Assembly (NCBI GenBank): GCA_964432595.1
Contig: CAYSOF010000014.1
Coordinates: forward strand, 108,613-172,612
Direction of reading: 5' to 3'
Source: DASYLJ01 sp964432595
Lineage (GTDB): Bacteria; Desulfobacterota; Binatia; DP-6
Length of the DNA: 64,000 nucleotides
Positions within the stretch are counted from its first letter, which is position 1. Each line of letters opens with the position of its first letter. Of the stretch, positions 57,907 through 64,000 are shown in pieces. Below the pieces are notes generated by a model that saw nothing but the letters and a program-made list of their open reading frames with translations, had not been told where the DNA came from and searched no databases. The position numbers and the translations under genes are program-made.

Positions 57907-58604
57907 CGGCGGCGCTGCTCGTCGGGCTGGCGCTGGCGTGCGCCGATGCCGCGCCGGGCGACCGCCGTACCGCCACCGTCGTCGCCGTCATCGACGGCGA
58001 TACGATCGACGTCCGCCTGCCGACGGGCACCGAGCGCGTCCGGCTGATCGGCATCGACACGCCGGAGGCACGCGATTCGGAGCATCTCGATCGCCAGGTC
58101 CAGCGCAGCGGCCGCCCGCGCGAGGCGGTCCTGGCGCTCGGCCGCGCCGCCCACGATTTCACGCGCCGTCTGCTCGCGGGACGTACCGTGGCCCTCGAGA
58201 GCGACGTCGAACGCCGCGACCGCTACGGTCGCACCCTGGCCTACGTCTGGCTCGACGACGTGCTGGTCAACGAGCGCCTCGTCGACGAGGGCTGGGCGCA
58301 GCTGCTGACGATGCCGCCGAACGTCCGGCACGTCGCGCGCCTGCGGGCGGCGGAAACCCGCGCGCGCGCGGCCGGCGTCGGGCTGTGGGCGGACGGCCCG
58401 CCGGCCGGAGCGGGCACGGCCCCGCTCCGCGACGGCCGCTGTCCGGACTCGCACCCGGTGAAGGGCAACGTCCGCGACGGCGCGCGGGATCGCTGCGTGT
58501 TCCACGTCCGCGGCAACGAGCACTACGCCGCGACGCGCGCGGAACGCTGCTATGCGACGCCCGCCGAGGCCGTCGCCGACGGCTGCCGCGCGGCGCGCCG
58601 CTAG
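57903..58604 (+). CDS. Thermonuclease-family nuclease, probable CTG start
   Basis: A 233-residue staphylococcal-nuclease-like protein. The frame has a hydrophobic signal (LLVGLALAC) followed by VIDGDTIDV, RVRLIGIDTPE and later ERRDRYGRTLAYVW and NERLVDEGWAQL, the full SNase set. The C-terminus (CPDSHPVKGNV to the end) looks like the Cys-rich sunset-type add-on common in such nucleases. No ATG, GTG or TTG occurs in frame before the nuclease core; a CTG at 57903 overlaps the folK stop by 4 nt (CTGA), matching the ATGA/GTGA coupling seen elsewhere. Probably exported; degrades DNA or RNA. Confidence 0.72.
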   Translation: MTAALLVGLALACADAAPGDRRTATVVAVIDGDTIDVRLPTGTERVRLIGIDTPEARDSEHLDRQVQRSGRPREAVLALGRAAHDFTRRLLAGRTVALESDVERRDRYGRTLAYVWLDDVLVNERLVDEGWAQLLTMPPNVRHVARLRAAETRARAAGVGLWADGPPAGAGTAPLRDGRCPDSHPVKGNVRDGARDRCVFHVRGNEHYAATRAERCYATPAEAVADGCRAARR

Positions 58605-58610
58605 CAGACG

Positions 58611-59060
58611 CTAGTGCCCCGAGCGTTCTTCGGCCGCGAGCGCCGCGCGGACGGCGTCGGCCGCCGCGAGCACCTGCGCGAGCGGCTCGGCGAGCGCCGC
58701 CGCGGCCGCCGCCCCCCGCTGCTCGCGCCGATCCCGGTCGAGCGCGTCCACGAACGACCGGTAGCGCGCGACCAGCGTGTCGAACGCGTCCAGCGAGGCC
58801 GGCGGGGCGGCGTCACCCGAGCGTGCCCGGGCGTCGCGCGCGAAGGCCTGCGCGCGTTCGAGCGGATAGGTGAGCTCGGGCATGGTCTCGGCCGTCAGCC
58901 GGTTGGCGCCCACGAGATCCACGCCCTTGCGCGCCATGGACACCAGCAAGTCGGTGTGCGTCCGCATGCGCGGCACGTAGCTCCGCCAGAAGCACCCGAC
59001 CGCAGCGAACACGAGCAACACCGAGATTGCCTTGACGGTGTACCCCCCGCCGCCTACCAT
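58611..59060 (-). CDS. Membrane-anchored helical hypothetical protein
   Basis: A 149-residue protein with one N-terminal helix (ISVLLVFAAVGCFW, residues 10-24) and a long helical, charged C-terminal half (LVARYRSFVDALDRDRREQRG...). No family recognised. It might be a small coiled-coil anchor. It is divergent from the PAS protein, with only 18 nt between the two start codons, and convergent with the thermonuclease. Confidence 0.5.
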   Translation of the reverse strand: MVGGGGYTVKAISVLLVFAAVGCFWRSYVPRMRTHTDLLVSMARKGVDLVGANRLTAETMPELTYPLERAQAFARDARARSGDAAPPASLDAFDTLVARYRSFVDALDRDRREQRGAAAAAALAEPLAQVLAAADAVRAALAAEERSGH

Positions 59061-59078
59061 GACCTTCGTCGTCTCCGC

Positions 59079-60191
59079 ATGGAGTCCTTCGCCCGCCTTC
59101 CCACCATCTACTTCGAGAAGCTGCTCGAGAGCTCTCCCGACATCATCGTCGCCGTCGACCGGCACGGCACCATCACGTTCTACAACGACGGCGCGCGCAG
59201 CACGCTCGGCTACTCGCCCGACGAGGTGCTCGGCGAGCACGTGACGCGGCTCTATCCCGACCTGGCGGAGGGTCGCAAGGTGATGGCGGCCATGCGCGAG
59301 GGCGTCGGCACCGGGACGCCGGGCCAGGTGCGCAACTGCGAGACGATCTTCGTCACGAAGAGCGGCGGCAGGATCCCGGTCGCGATCTCGGGCTCGCTGA
59401 TCCACACCCCGAGCGGCGAGGAGCTCGGCTCCATCGGCTTCGCGAAGGACCTGCGCGAGATCCGTCGCCACGATCAGCTGGCGACGCTCGGCCAGGTGGC
59501 GGTCAGCCTCGCGCACGAGATCAACAACCCGCTCGAGGTCATCGTCAACAACCTGACCCTGATCGAGAAGCACATCGCCCGCGTCAGCTCCGACGAGGAC
59601 TTCGTCATCGAGAGCGAGCGTCTCGAGTCGACGCACACGGCGCTGCGCCGCATCCACGCGATCCTCGACAAGCTGAACGACGTCGCGCACGGCACCGAGT
59701 ACGCGACCCGGGAGTACCTGCCCGGCACGCAGATGACCGACCTCGGACTGACGACCGCCGACGCGCCGGGCGCACGCGCGAACGGCGTCGACCCCGACCT
59801 CGCCGGCATCCGCATCCTCGTCGTCGACGACGACCTCGGCGTCTGCCAGTCGCTGCGGGACCTCCTGACGCAGGAAGGTTGCGACGTGCTCGTCGCCACT
59901 GGTGGGCGCGAAGGCCTCGCCAAGCTCGACACCGAGGCCGTCGACCTCGTGCTGAGCGACGTCGTGATGCCGGATCTCGACGGCCACGAGCTCTACCAGG
60001 AGGTCCGCGCCCGGCATCCGGGGCTCCCCGTCGTCCTGATGACCGCCTTCCACTACGACAAGGACCACATCATCAAGCGGAGCAAGCTCGAGGGGCTCGA
60101 CGACGTCATCTACAAGAAGCCCATCGACCTCGCGAAGCTGCGTGCGATCATCAAGAAGCACGCGCGGCTCCCGGACGGCGTCGAGCCGTGA
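59079..60191 (+). CDS. PAS-HisKA-receiver protein lacking the kinase ATPase domain
   Basis: A 370-residue signalling protein. A PAS domain covers about 10-125 (SPDIIVAVDRHGTITFYND, LGYSPDEVLGEHV). A HisKA-like dimerisation helix follows with phospho-acceptor His146 in SLAHEINNPLEVIV. After a linker of about 45 residues, a receiver domain starts at about 244 (RILVVDDDLGV), with phospho-acceptor Asp294 in LSDVVMPD and Lys in YKKPID. There is no HATPase_c domain (no N, G1 or G2 box) in the frame. It can accept phosphate but not make it, so a partner kinase is required. It shares a transcript with the aldo/keto reductase (GTGA overlap). Confidence 0.82.
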   Translation: MESFARLPTIYFEKLLESSPDIIVAVDRHGTITFYNDGARSTLGYSPDEVLGEHVTRLYPDLAEGRKVMAAMREGVGTGTPGQVRNCETIFVTKSGGRIPVAISGSLIHTPSGEELGSIGFAKDLREIRRHDQLATLGQVAVSLAHEINNPLEVIVNNLTLIEKHIARVSSDEDFVIESERLESTHTALRRIHAILDKLNDVAHGTEYATREYLPGTQMTDLGLTTADAPGARANGVDPDLAGIRILVVDDDLGVCQSLRDLLTQEGCDVLVATGGREGLAKLDTEAVDLVLSDVVMPDLDGHELYQEVRARHPGLPVVLMTAFHYDKDHIIKRSKLEGLDDVIYKKPIDLAKLRAIIKKHARLPDGVEP

Positions 60192-61273
60192 CGCAGGGGG
60201 CGACGGCGGGGGGGACGGCACGCTGGCGCCAGCGACACCCCGCCCTGCCCGACGCCCACTTCCGCACGCTCGACGGGCTGCTCGTTTCGTCGGTCGGCCT
60301 GCGGACGCATCGCGGTGAGATCGACGCCGCGACCGACGACGCCTACGCGCGGGCGATCGTCGCCGCGGTCGCCGGCGGCATCAACCTCCTCGACACCGCG
60401 ATCGACTACCGGGCGCAGCGGAGCGAGCGCGCCGTCGGACGCGCGCTGCGTGCGCTCGCCGACGACGGGATCGCCCGCGACGAGCTGGTCGTCTGCACGA
60501 AGGGCGGCTACCTGCCCTTCGACGACTTCGAGCCGACGGATCCCGACGCCTACTTCGAGCACGCCTACGTGGCACCCGGTCTTCTGGAGGACGCGGAGAT
60601 CGCCGAGGGCCGGCATGCGATGACGCCGCGCTGGCTCGGCGATCAGCTCGGCCGCAGCCTGCGCAACCTCGGCACGACGGCCGTCGACGTCTACTACCTG
60701 CAGGATCCGGAGCTGCATGCGGGCGCGCGCTTCGCCACGCGGCTGCACGCCGCGTTCGAGCAGCTCGAGGCGGAGGTGGCCGCGGGCCGCATCGGCCGCT
60801 ACGGCGTCGCGTCGCGCGCGGGCCTGCGCACGCCGGCCGACGCGCCGGGGCATCTCGCGCTGGCCGACCTCGTGCGCGCCGCGATCGAGGTGGCGGGATC
60901 GCGACATCACTTCCGCGTCGTGCAGGTGCCGCTCAGCCTGGCAGCGCCCGAAGTCTCCGTCGCACCGAGCCAGCTGGTCGACGGCCGGCGCTGCACGCTG
61001 CTCGAGGCGGCGCAGCGGCTCGGCGTCGCGGTCGTGGCGAGCGCGACGCTGCGCCAGGGCCACCTGACGCTCCGCCTGCCGCACGCGGTGGCGGAAGCGC
61101 TCCCGGGGCTGGCCAGCCCGGCACAGCGGGCGCTGCAATTCGTGCGCTCGCACCGCCACGTGACGGCCGCGCTGGTGGGCATGTACGAGCCCGCGCACGT
61201 CGCCGAAAACCTCACGCTGCTGCGCTGCGCGCCGGACCCGGCGGGTGTGGACTCCCTGGTCGGCCGACGCTAG
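60188..61273 (+). CDS. Aldo/keto reductase
   Basis: A 361-residue TIM-barrel oxidoreductase. It shows INLLDTAIDY (catalytic Asp/Tyr region), RALRALADDGIARDELVVCTKGGYLP (with the Lys), VDVYYLQDPELH, and GRIGRYGVAS. Longer than the usual 280-330 residues because of an insertion after the Lys strand. It reduces an aldehyde or ketone with NADPH; the substrate is unknown. The GTG start overlaps the PAS-receiver stop; PduO-type gene follows after 8 nt. Confidence 0.85.
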   Translation: MTQGATAGGTARWRQRHPALPDAHFRTLDGLLVSSVGLRTHRGEIDAATDDAYARAIVAAVAGGINLLDTAIDYRAQRSERAVGRALRALADDGIARDELVVCTKGGYLPFDDFEPTDPDAYFEHAYVAPGLLEDAEIAEGRHAMTPRWLGDQLGRSLRNLGTTAVDVYYLQDPELHAGARFATRLHAAFEQLEAEVAAGRIGRYGVASRAGLRTPADAPGHLALADLVRAAIEVAGSRHHFRVVQVPLSLAAPEVSVAPSQLVDGRRCTLLEAAQRLGVAVVASATLRQGHLTLRLPHAVAEALPGLASPAQRALQFVRSHRHVTAALVGMYEPAHVAENLTLLRCAPDPAGVDSLVGRR

Positions 61274-61281
61274 GTAGGGGC

Positions 61282-61911
61282 GTGGCGATCCGGATCACCC
61301 GCGTCTACACGCGTCGCGGCGACCACGGCGAGACCGATCTGGTCGGCGGCGAGCGCGTGCCGAAGGACAGCCTGCGGCTCGACGCGTACGGGGCCGTCGA
61401 CGAGCTGAATGCGTCGTTGGGCGTCGCCCGCGCCTTCAACGAAGCGGAGATCGGGCGGGCCGCGGCCTGCCTCGAGCTCGATGCGATGCTCCGGAAGCTG
61501 CAGAACGAGCTGTTCGATCTGGGCAGCGAGCTCGCGACCCCGCCGTCGGCGTTCATGGAGGGCATGTTCCGCGTCGGCCCCGAGCTCGTGAGCGGCCTCG
61601 AGACGCTCGTCGACCGCTGCCAGCAGGACCTGCAGCCGCTCAAGTCGTTCGTGCTGCCGGGCGGCGGGCGCGTGAGCGGGTTGCTGCACGTGGCGCGCAC
61701 GGTCTGCCGTCGTGCGGAGCGCGACGTGCTGCGGCTCATGCGCGAGGAGGACATCGGCGATCAGCCGCTCGCGTACCTGAACCGTCTGTCGGACCTCCTC
61801 TTCGTCCTGTCGCGGTGGATCGGCCATCACCTCGGCGAACGCGAGTACCTCTGGGAGCGGCCGCTCGAGCGCGAGGCGGCGCTCGAAGCCGCACGGAAGC
61901 CGACGTCGTGA
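61282..61911 (+). CDS. Cob(I)alamin adenosyltransferase, PduO type
   Basis: A 209-residue helical enzyme that makes adenosylcobalamin from cob(I)alamin and ATP. The N-terminal VYTRRGDHGETDLVGG binds ATP; DELNASLGVAR, VLPGGGRVSGLLHVARTVCRRAER and the later LNRLSDLLFVLSRW are diagnostic. AdoCbl is the cofactor of the methylmalonyl- and ethylmalonyl-CoA mutases, fitting the nearby crotonyl-CoA carboxylase/reductase. The start is a GTG at 61282. Overlaps the MBL gene by 4 nt. Confidence 0.92.
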   Translation: MAIRITRVYTRRGDHGETDLVGGERVPKDSLRLDAYGAVDELNASLGVARAFNEAEIGRAAACLELDAMLRKLQNELFDLGSELATPPSAFMEGMFRVGPELVSGLETLVDRCQQDLQPLKSFVLPGGGRVSGLLHVARTVCRRAERDVLRLMREEDIGDQPLAYLNRLSDLLFVLSRWIGHHLGEREYLWERPLEREAALEAARKPTS

Positions 61912-62597
61912 AGCAGCCGATCTGGTTCAAGCAGCTCGAGCTGGGCCCGATGCAGAACTACGTGTACCTGCTCGGCGACCCGACGACGAAGGAAGCCGCC
62001 GTCGTCGACGCGGCGTGGGACATCGACGCCATCGTCGACACCGCCGAAGCCGACGGCTACCACATCACGTCGAACCTCGTGACCCACTTCCACCCGGACC
62101 ACCTCGGCGGCAGCCTGATGGGCCACAACATCGTCGGCGCCGCGGAGCTCGTCGCGCGCGTGCCGGCGAAGACGGTCATCCACAAAGACGAGCTGCCGTT
62201 CGTGCATCGCATCAGCGGTCTGTCGGCGTCGGACGTCATCGGCGTCGAGGGCGGCGACGACCACATGGTCGGCAACTTGAAGGTGAAGCTCGTCCACACG
62301 CCGGGCCACACGCCGGGCTCGATGTGCTTCCTCGTCGGCAACGCGCTCGTCTCGGGCGACACGCTCTTCATCGGCTCGTGCGGCCGCGTCGACCTGCCGG
62401 GCTCGAACCCGGAAGACATGTATCGCAGCCTGCACGACGTCCTCGGCGCGATGCCCGACGAGACGCTCCTCTTCCCCGGCCACAACTACGCCGATCGCCC
62501 GCGTTCCACGCTCGGCGACGAGAAGCGCACCAATATGATGCTGCGCTTCAAGAACCTCAGCGACTTCCTCGCCGTCATGAGCCCGCTCCGCGTCTGA
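61908..62597 (+). CDS. MBL-fold hydrolase, glyoxalase II-like
   Basis: A 229-residue metallohydrolase. The metal-binding motif is THFHPDHLGG at about residue 60, with more ligands in HTPGHTPGSM and VSGDTLFIGSCGRVDLPG; the last motif resembles persulfide dioxygenase/glyoxalase II (ETHE1-like) enzymes. GHNYADRPRSTLGDEK follows as in hydroxyacylglutathione hydrolases. The GTG start overlaps the adenosyltransferase stop by 4 nt. It might hydrolyse a CoA or glutathione thioester. Confidence 0.85.
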   Translation: MKQPIWFKQLELGPMQNYVYLLGDPTTKEAAVVDAAWDIDAIVDTAEADGYHITSNLVTHFHPDHLGGSLMGHNIVGAAELVARVPAKTVIHKDELPFVHRISGLSASDVIGVEGGDDHMVGNLKVKLVHTPGHTPGSMCFLVGNALVSGDTLFIGSCGRVDLPGSNPEDMYRSLHDVLGAMPDETLLFPGHNYADRPRSTLGDEKRTNMMLRFKNLSDFLAVMSPLRV

Positions 62598-62624
62598 CGG
62601 AGCCCCAGCAGGAGAATCGATTCG

Positions 62625-63875
62625 ATGAAGGACCTCTACCAGCTCGGAGAGACGCCCCCCCTCGGCCACGTGCCGGCCAAGATGCTCGCGCAGCTGATCC
62701 GTCAGGACCGCTTCGGCGAGCCGATGAAGGCGTTCAAGATCGAGGAGGTGCCCGTCCCCGCCGAGCTGCGTCCCGACGAGGTGCTCGTCTGGGTGATGGC
62801 CGCCGGCATCAACTACAACAACGTCTGGGCCGGCCTCGGCACGCCCGTCGACGTCATCAAGGCGCGCACCCGCGACAAGGAGTGGCCCGACGACTCCGGC
62901 TTCCACATCGGCGGCAGCGACGCCTCGGGCGTCGTGTGGAAGGTCGGCAGCGCGGTGTCGAACCTCAAGGTCGGCGACCACGTCGTCTTGCACTGCGGCG
63001 TCTGGAAGGCCGACGGCCCGGTGGTGAAGGCCGGCGGCGATCCGATGTTCGACCCGTCGTTCCGCATCTGGGGCTACGAGACGAGCTGGGGCAGCTTCGC
63101 GCAGTTCACGCGCGTCCAGGCGCACCAGTGCCTGCCGCGCGCGAAGCACCTGCCGTGGGATGCGGCGGCGGCGTACATGCTGGTCGGTGCGACCGCGTAT
63201 CGCATGCTGATGAGCTGGCCGGGGCACAAGGTCGAGGAGAACGACGTCGTGCTCGTCTGGGGCGGCGCCGGCGGTCTCGGCTGTCAGGCCATCCAGATCG
63301 CGAAGGCGGCGGGCGGCATCCCCGTCGCGGTGATCTCCAGCGACGACAAGATCGACTTCTGCAAGAAGCTCGGCGCCAAGGGAACCATCAACCGCAAGGC
63401 CTTCAAGCACTGGGGCATGCTGCCGCACTGGAAGGACGACGCCGCGTACGGCGAGTGGGCGAAGGGCGCGCGCGCGTTCGGCGCCGCGGTGTGGGAGGCG
63501 GTCGGCGAGCGGCGCAGCCCGCGCATCGTCTTCGAGCATCCGGGCGAGGACACGGTGCCGACGTCGATCTTCGTCTGCGACACGGGCGGCATGGTCGTCA
63601 TCTGCGCGGGCACGACGGGCTACAACGCGACGCTCGATCTGCGCTACCACTGGATGCGGCAGAAGCGCTTCCAGGGCTCGCACTTCGCGAACGATCACGA
63701 CGCGACGAAGCTCAACGACCTCGTGCTCGCCGGCAAGGTCGATCCGTGCCTGTCGGAGACGTACACGTTCGAGCAGATCCCGCACGTGCACCAGCTGATG
63801 TTCGAGAACAAGCATCCGCACGGCAACATGGCGTGCCTCGTGAACGCGACGAAGCCGGGGCAGATGGATCTCTGA
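62625..63875 (+). CDS. ccr: Crotonyl-CoA carboxylase/reductase-like (enoyl-CoA carboxylase)
   Basis: A 416-residue MDR-family protein. The N-terminal PLGHVPAKMLAQLIR and MKAFKIEEVPVP are typical of Ccr; INYNNVWAGLG, GGSDASGVVW, IWGYETSWGSFAQF and WGGAGGLGCQAIQIAKAAGG (NADPH site) follow with family spacing, and YHWMRQKRFQGSHFAN is near the CO2-binding His. It should reductively carboxylate crotonyl-CoA to ethylmalonyl-CoA. RBS AGGAGA at 62610-62615 supports the ATG. Other pathway genes (epimerase, mutase) are outside the window. Acryloyl-CoA or other enoyl-CoA substrates remain possible. Confidence 0.9.
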   Translation: MKDLYQLGETPPLGHVPAKMLAQLIRQDRFGEPMKAFKIEEVPVPAELRPDEVLVWVMAAGINYNNVWAGLGTPVDVIKARTRDKEWPDDSGFHIGGSDASGVVWKVGSAVSNLKVGDHVVLHCGVWKADGPVVKAGGDPMFDPSFRIWGYETSWGSFAQFTRVQAHQCLPRAKHLPWDAAAAYMLVGATAYRMLMSWPGHKVEENDVVLVWGGAGGLGCQAIQIAKAAGGIPVAVISSDDKIDFCKKLGAKGTINRKAFKHWGMLPHWKDDAAYGEWAKGARAFGAAVWEAVGERRSPRIVFEHPGEDTVPTSIFVCDTGGMVVICAGTTGYNATLDLRYHWMRQKRFQGSHFANDHDATKLNDLVLAGKVDPCLSETYTFEQIPHVHQLMFENKHPHGNMACLVNATKPGQMDL

Positions 63876-63914
63876 TCGTCGTGCCGCCGCGGCGCGGCCG
63901 GGTGGTGCGTCCTC

Positions 63915-63973
63915 CCGGCTGCGCGCGGACCTCGCACGGCACCACACCGCCCCACTCCCTCCTCCCGCGTGCT
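63915..63973 (+). repeat. Dispersed 59-nt repeat, copy B
   Basis: Second copy of the repeat at 47449-47507 (48 of 59 identical), again 40 nt after a stop codon. In this copy GTGGTGC (63902-63908) pairs with a GCACCAC around 63939, enclosing part of the repeat as a hairpin. The window ends 27 nt later, so more of the element may lie outside. Confidence 0.45.
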
Positions 63974-64000
63974 ACCAAGTAGCTGCGGTTAACTCACCTC

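Noticed and set aside
61827..63947. 706-residue minus-strand frame at the right end
   Set aside because: Shadow of the MBL and ccr genes; no recognisable domain.

Overview
This window is GC-rich (roughly 70 percent) and almost fully coding. It has no rRNA, tRNA, CRISPR array, insertion sequence or phage that I could recognise. The gene content is chromosomal: topoisomerase IV, xerC-hslV-hslU, the arginine genes argB-D-F-G-H and the lysine genes dapF-A-B. A LolA-like protein and several lipoproteins point to a Gram-negative cell. The order argB-argD-argF...argG-argH-lipoprotein-dapF-dapA-dapB, and the secreted Cys/Asp-rich proteins with CGDG...CDDGN and DxDGDG repeats, resemble uncultured Deltaproteobacteria in the broad sense. 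A Desulfobacterota or Candidatus Binatota-like lineage is the best guess; that placement is inference. Genes are packed very tightly, and many neighbours overlap by 4 nt (ATGA or GTGA).

Layout. 0-5 kb: a secreted Cys-rich protein, a FliL-like protein, an esterase, a zinc alcohol dehydrogenase and a Kef-type antiporter. 5-10.4 kb: parC-parE-fabF on the minus strand. 10.6-14.4 kb: a small protein behind a very good sigma-54 promoter match, a chloramphenicol-phosphotransferase-like kinase, a nucleoside phosphorylase-like protein coupled to a wax-ester synthase/DGAT, and two tandem dodecins. 14.4-17 kb: a large ABC permease with no ATPase beside it. 17-25 kb: exported proteins (two sharing one module, a fused spermidine synthase-like membrane protein, and a beta-propeller joined to a diheme peroxidase-like domain), then a nitroreductase. 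25.5-30.9 kb: a long palindrome, outer-membrane lipoprotein-type genes, xerC-hslV-hslU and an SGNH hydrolase.

30.8-41.5 kb is the most unusual region. It is a divergent surface-glycan cluster with an AMP ligase, a stand-alone acyl carrier protein and a PLP decarboxylase (together a carrier-protein loading cassette), two sulfotransferases, a GNAT-like acyltransferase, a GT4 glycosyltransferase, a polytopic glycosyltransferase and a Wzx-like flippase. The set resembles the ligase/decarboxylase/ACP/GNAT set found with exosortase-A (PEP-CTERM) systems, but no exosortase or PEP-CTERM protein is visible here. I propose that it makes a sulfated, amine- or amide-decorated exopolysaccharide.

41.5-47.4 kb: paired hotdog thioesterases, an Ntn asparaginase, an MBL hydrolase and argBDF. 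47.4-50 kb: a glycosyltransferase and a membrane protein placed between argF and argG, next to a long inverted repeat. 50-55.8 kb: argG-argH-lipoprotein-dapF-dapA-dapB, with lysA missing from its usual place. 55.9-64 kb: a secreted hydrolase, folK, a thermonuclease that seems to start at CTG, a PAS-HisKA-receiver protein lacking the kinase ATPase domain, an aldo/keto reductase, a cobalamin adenosyltransferase, an MBL hydrolase and a crotonyl-CoA carboxylase/reductase. The last group suggests an ethylmalonyl-CoA type pathway with a B12-dependent mutase encoded elsewhere.

The only stretch of more than 300 bases without a confident gene is 17014-17321. It holds one possible 31-residue membrane peptide and a strong 16-bp hairpin.
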